Shown in pieces: positions 14,641-17,835 of a stretch of 17,835 bases of DNA. The notes beneath the pieces were generated by a model that was given only the letters and a program-made list of their open reading frames with translations, ran no database searches and was not told the DNA's origin. This stretch comes from an uncultured Saprospiraceae bacterium (GTDB taxonomy: Bacteria; Bacteroidota; Bacteroidia; Chitinophagales; Saprospiraceae), in the NCBI GenBank assembly GCA_937959375.1, contig CALGLS010000049.1, positions 1 to 17,835 on the forward strand. Direction: 5' to 3'. The number at the start of each line of letters is the position of its first letter. Position 1 is the first letter of the stretch. Both the position numbers and the translations under genes were made by a program.

Positions 14641-15486
14641 TTAGCAATCAACATCCATTGCATCAACATCCCAGCAGTGCCATTCTTGGTCACCAAAACG
14701 TACCTCATCTTTTACACGACCATTTTTATTTGTTTCGTGCCAGTTGATTTCCAATAGGTTGTTGTTCTCAACTTTGAATATATCATAGGCTCTGTTGAAA
14801 TTTACAGCAGGATCGTTAGTTCGACGGAATTCGATATAGCTACCCATTCCAGGGTTGGACGGAATGATGTTGGTGTATCGAATCGCTGCACCGTTTCCAG
14901 TATTGTTGGTGTAATCAATCTGAAGAAATGCTTCTGGATTGTTGGGCTTATGGTTGAGTGTCCAGTTGGCAGTCTCTCCGTTGTTAGAGGTAATTCCAGA
15001 GTACCAATTCACGTCAGTAAATCCACCTACTTTTGAAATATACATATCCCACTGTACTTCACCAATGGCTAGAACTTCTCCGTAAAGTTTGGCTTCATAT
15101 GTAGCTCCGTCATCACCCGTTACACTGTAAGCCCAGAGCCATACACCACTTCCCTGAGGCGTAGGGTTGTGATTGAATGCCTCGCGAAAAGAGGCTACAG
15201 GTATAGCTGTGTTTACAGCGATAATTGTATTCCAAACTATGACATTTGTTACGCTGTAAAACCAGTTGTCGAAAGTAGTCGTTCGTACAGTAGCTCCTTC
15301 ATCATTGCCAGGAGTTAGGCCAGTTGTATCTGCATCTTCAAAACCATTGAAAGGCATGACAAATGACTCAATAGGAGGTAACTCAGGTTGAACACCATTG
15401 TCAATTACTGGGTCTTTTTCTTTTACGCAAGATTGTAAAGATGCTAAGGCAAAAATCATTACTAAAACATAACTTAGGTTCTTCAT
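14641..15486 (-). CDS. Predicted lipoprotein of unknown function
   Basis: This is a 281-aa protein with a lipoprotein signal: hydrophobic MKNLSYVLVMIFALAS, then the lipobox LQSC with the lipidated Cys at 20. A short Pro-rich tether follows (KEKDPVIDNGVQPELPPIE), then a mature domain rich in Trp, Asn, Gly and aromatic residues (about 42-281). There are several WDM/NWY/NWT segments, and the protein ends WHCWDVDAMDVDC. The beta-strand-like composition suggests a surface or periplasmic beta-sandwich, but I recognise no family, catalytic motif or SusD-type feature. It has its own terminator and is divergent from the GT-C transferase gene across a 187-bp AT-rich gap, so it is probably transcribed alone. 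The function is unknown. Confidence 0.8.
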   Translation of the reverse strand: MKNLSYVLVMIFALASLQSCVKEKDPVIDNGVQPELPPIESFVMPFNGFEDADTTGLTPGNDEGATVRTTTFDNWFYSVTNVIVWNTIIAVNTAIPVASFREAFNHNPTPQGSGVWLWAYSVTGDDGATYEAKLYGEVLAIGEVQWDMYISKVGGFTDVNWYSGITSNNGETANWTLNHKPNNPEAFLQIDYTNNTGNGAAIRYTNIIPSNPGMGSYIEFRRTNDPAVNFNRAYDIFKVENNNLLEINWHETNKNGRVKDEVRFGDQEWHCWDVDAMDVDC

Positions 15487-15673
15487 AATATCTTTTTTAT
15501 TGGTTTAGAATTTTAAATTTTAAATGAGTTATTTTTTTACTTTTTTGTATTCAAATACACTTTTAATACACAGGACTTAAGATTCACCCTTAGTCGATTT
15601 TAAAAAAATTGGAAATTTTATTTTTATCAAAGAATAAGCTTAGTTTTAGGGCGAACTCTACGAATACCTGCAA

Positions 15674-17110
15674 ATGAGAAAATCAATTTTACTCTTTTTA
15701 TTATTTCTTGGACTCTGCTATTTTCCAATATTTCTGCACTTAGACGGACTGCCAATCAGCGCCTTTGATGAAGCTCGCCCTGCTAATAATGCGATAGAGA
15801 TGTTGGAGAATGGTAACATGTTTGTCATGCAATATAGAGGTGAGCCAGATCTATGGTATACGAAGCCTCCAATGATCGTTTGGTTGCAGGTTGTTTGTTT
15901 AAAATTTTTAGGATACAATGAATTAGCGGTGCGTATACCAACAGCTTTTGCAGCATTGTTTACAGCGATTTTAGTTTTTTGGTTTGGGTATAAAAAGATG
16001 GGGTCGATGACTTTAGGTTTTTTCTCAGCTTTAGTTTTGTTAACCACAAATGGTTATGTCGGAGAGCATGTGACTCGTACAGCTGATCCAGATACATTAC
16101 TCACCTTTTTTATTACGATTTACTGTATGATGTATTATCTCTTTCTGGAAACAGGTAAGCGAAAATACATGTACGCATTTGGTGTAGCCTTGGCATTGGG
16201 AGCACTGACCAAAGGTATTGCCGCCTTTCTGTTTTTACCGGGCTTATTGTTGTATACACTGGCAGTGAAAAAGTTTGGAGCAGTGCTGCGAAGTCGCAGT
16301 TTTTATTATACCATCGCTATCGTATTGATACCCGTTTTAGGCTTTTACTTGACTAGGGAATTTTTGAATCCAGGTTACCTAGAAGCGGTGGTGCATCATG
16401 AGTTAGGACGTCGTATGACTGACTCCATAGAAGGGCATAGTGGTCCTGCATATTTTTATCTTAAGTTCATTTATAAAAAACATTTTTGGCCTTGGTTGTT
16501 GTTGATTCCTGTTGCCTTGATCTGTATGATTCGTAATTCAAAAGAGATGAATCGTTTGCTGCTCATGATTGTCTTAACAACAGGAATTTACCTTTTCATC
16601 ATTTCAATGGCACAAACAAAATTGTTTTGGTATACTGCTTTGATGTTTCCTCTGTGGGCTTTATTTGTAGGTTCCGCTATTGATCGGATTTATAAATTTA
16701 TACAGAACTTCTTGCCATTAAACAGCTCGGTAACAAAGGGGCTGTATACCAGTGTTTTTGCATTGGCTCTTTTTTTTATCCCATATAAAAGTATGATTAA
16801 TAAGGTAACGCATGAGCGTACGACTTTTCCATTAAATTTTCATGGTCTATTTTTAAAGAAGATGCAAAACAAACAAAAGGATTTGGTTATGATAGATGGG
16901 AAGTATAATGGCAGTCAGGTTTTTTCAATGCGTTGTTACAACAAGAAAGGTTATAACATCACCTTAGATTCAGTTCAAAATTTTCAAGTCGGACAGGTCG
17001 CGCTGTTTTGCACAAAAGCGGAGATCGATTCAATGAGACATTATTATCGCTACGACGTTATTGAGAAATTCAAAACCTGTGTGACAGCTAAGATTACGGA
17101 GCGGAAGTGA
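15674..17110 (+). CDS. GT-C family glycosyltransferase (ArnT/PMT-like, family 39/83 type)
   Basis: This is a 478-aa polytopic membrane protein of the ArnT/dolichyl-mannosyltransferase-like superfamily. Members move a sugar from a polyprenyl-phosphate carrier to lipid or protein on the outer face of the inner membrane. The first periplasmic loop has the acidic pair D32-E33 in AFDEARPANNA, followed by WYTKPPMIVWLQ (61-72). A second acidic site lies in TADPDTLLTFF (about 136-146), and the family-typical KLFWYTALMFPLWALF at 316-331. About ten or more hydrophobic segments lie between residues 5 and 370. A soluble C-terminal part (about 385-478) follows, shorter than in ArnT. The ATG at 15674 begins the first hydrophobic helix. 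Donor and acceptor cannot be deduced. No neighbouring lipid A or O-antigen genes are in the window. Confidence 0.85.
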   Translation: MRKSILLFLLFLGLCYFPIFLHLDGLPISAFDEARPANNAIEMLENGNMFVMQYRGEPDLWYTKPPMIVWLQVVCLKFLGYNELAVRIPTAFAALFTAILVFWFGYKKMGSMTLGFFSALVLLTTNGYVGEHVTRTADPDTLLTFFITIYCMMYYLFLETGKRKYMYAFGVALALGALTKGIAAFLFLPGLLLYTLAVKKFGAVLRSRSFYYTIAIVLIPVLGFYLTREFLNPGYLEAVVHHELGRRMTDSIEGHSGPAYFYLKFIYKKHFWPWLLLIPVALICMIRNSKEMNRLLLMIVLTTGIYLFIISMAQTKLFWYTALMFPLWALFVGSAIDRIYKFIQNFLPLNSSVTKGLYTSVFALALFFIPYKSMINKVTHERTTFPLNFHGLFLKKMQNKQKDLVMIDGKYNGSQVFSMRCYNKKGYNITLDSVQNFQVGQVALFCTKAEIDSMRHYYRYDVIEKFKTCVTAKITERK

Positions 17111-17131
17111 CTTGGAGAGACAGTTGGCTTT

Positions 17132-17158
17132 TGAATTAGAGTTACAGTTAGAGTGGGA
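17132..17158. repeat. Degenerate TTAGAG/TTACAG hexamer tract
   Basis: About four 6-bp units (TTAGAG, TTACAG, TTAGAG, TGGGAG) lie just after the GT-C gene stop. The style resembles the hexamer tract after mutL, but the sequence differs. Confidence 0.4.
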
Positions 17159-17175
17159 GTAAAGTTTAATAAGTA

Positions 17176-17230
17176 GTAGTTTTAGTAACAATGACTTTAC
17201 ATTTTCAAAGAAAATTGTTACTAAAACTAC
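17176..17230. terminator. Perfect 17-bp inverted repeat between convergent genes
   Basis: GTAGTTTTAGTAACAAT (17176-17192) is exactly inverted at 17214-17230, with a 21-nt loop. It lies between the converging GT-C and DUF4139 genes, so a bidirectional terminator is the simplest reading. Neither side has a good T tract. Confidence 0.6.
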
Positions 17231-17241
17231 CACCCTATATT

Positions 17242-17835
17242 TTATTCTAAATCAACCCTCTTTTTCTTAGGATATTTTACAGAATACTTAAAGCCTAATT
17301 TGTTGGTACCTCCCGGTTCCAATTTGAATTTCCAAGTAAGTAATCCTTTCTCCTTGTTGTTCATGGCTTGTTTGTCTGACTCCATTTTTATTTCAATTTT
17401 TTCGTCTGTAGAAATCGGATATTGATCTTCAATTACAATGTTGATTGCTTGTTTTTTCTTGTTGCGGATCTCAATGTCCCAGGCACGTGTGTCGGTTCGT
17501 TTATTACCGATAAACTGTTTTTTCGAAAACTCTTTTTGCTTCTTTCGAGTAATGACGATGTCGCGATCTCTACCGAGTGATAGGTTGAGTGTATCTTCCA
17601 CCGTTTCTGTGTCGAGTAAAGATTTACCCAGGTAAGTTCCCTCAAAAAACAAATTAGCTTCGCCGCTGAGTAAGTTGAGTTCGTCCCATTCCGTAACCTG
17701 TGCAGTCAAGAAGGCATCCTTATCTAGCTTCGGAGCACAGTAATACTCGAAGTAAGCAGGTAGTTCGTGTGACTGCATTTGTACAGTGTATTGTTTGCCA
17801 TCGGTAGGAATGGTGTAGGGGAGTTCTATTTCAAA
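17242..17835 (-). CDS. DUF4139 domain-containing protein, C-terminal part (runs off the window)
   Basis: This frame is open to the right edge: 19 further codons (FEIELPYTIPTDGKQYTVQ) precede the first internal Met at 17778, so the visible 197 residues are the C-terminal part of a larger protein. The sequence matches the DUF4139 (mucoidy inhibitor A-like) pattern: LPAYFEYYCAPKLDKDAFL, a WDELNLLSGEANLFFEGTYLG segment, then LSLGRDRDIVITRKK, and a final immunoglobulin-like region ending LEPGGTNKLGFKYSVKYPKKK. Family proteins are usually about 500-650 aa, with an N-terminal DUF4140 and a coiled coil that would lie outside this window. Function is poorly defined, and an envelope location is likely from the family. 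The gene converges on the GT-C transferase gene. Confidence 0.85.
   Translation of the reverse strand, partial: FEIELPYTIPTDGKQYTVQMQSHELPAYFEYYCAPKLDKDAFLTAQVTEWDELNLLSGEANLFFEGTYLGKSLLDTETVEDTLNLSLGRDRDIVITRKKQKEFSKKQFIGNKRTDTRAWDIEIRNKKKQAINIVIEDQYPISTDEKIEIKMESDKQAMNNKEKGLLTWKFKLEPGGTNKLGFKYSVKYPKKKRVDLE

Overview
The window looks like chromosomal DNA of a member of the Bacteroidota, possibly a Saprospirales-like lineage. That placement is inferred from family resemblance and AT-rich sequence, not from a marker gene. Supporting signs are a TPR/PD40/OmpA envelope protein, a run of minus-strand genes (small membrane protein, mutL, two rhomboid proteases, endonuclease/exonuclease/phosphatase) that I recall as a common Bacteroidota neighbourhood, few Shine-Dalgarno sites, and a few promoter candidates of the TTTG/TAnnTTTG type. 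I see no tRNA, rRNA, CRISPR array, transposase, phage gene or recognisable defence system. This is mostly ordinary core chromosome.

Layout. Positions 143-1471 (+) encode a 2-oxo acid dehydrogenase E2 subunit, followed by a hairpin. Positions 1671-4434 (+) hold a TPR-PD40-OmpA-SPOR envelope protein and, 34 bp later, a small phospholipid N-methyltransferase-like enzyme. A convergent block on the minus strand (9855 down to 4516) reads: 104-aa membrane protein, mutL, rhomboid protease, second rhomboid protease, membrane-anchored EEP-family hydrolase that appears to start with TTG. Divergent from this block is a long-form purF (10421-12313, +) with a good terminator. Next on the minus strand come a GIY-YIG nuclease gene broken by a 9-A homopolymer, an outer-membrane beta-barrel protein with a ten-unit (A/T)VE repeat, and a lipoprotein with its own terminator. 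A GT-C family glycosyltransferase (15674-17110, +) faces the C-terminal part of a DUF4139 protein that runs off the right edge.

How they fit together. The set mixes housekeeping (E2, MutL, PurF) with envelope functions (OmpA/SPOR protein, rhomboids, barrel protein, lipoprotein, GT-C transferase, lipid methyltransferase). The most unusual non-coding structure is a roughly 280-bp nested inverted repeat at 9866-10149, between the divergent mutL block and purF. It is built from short GAGAGA/GTCAGA modules and small palindromes, in the same order in both arms. Other points to check are the frameshifted GIY-YIG gene, the 9-bp coding repeat, substitutions in the MutL C-terminal motifs and in the OmpA peptidoglycan-binding site, and short-period degenerate tracts in several intergenic gaps.
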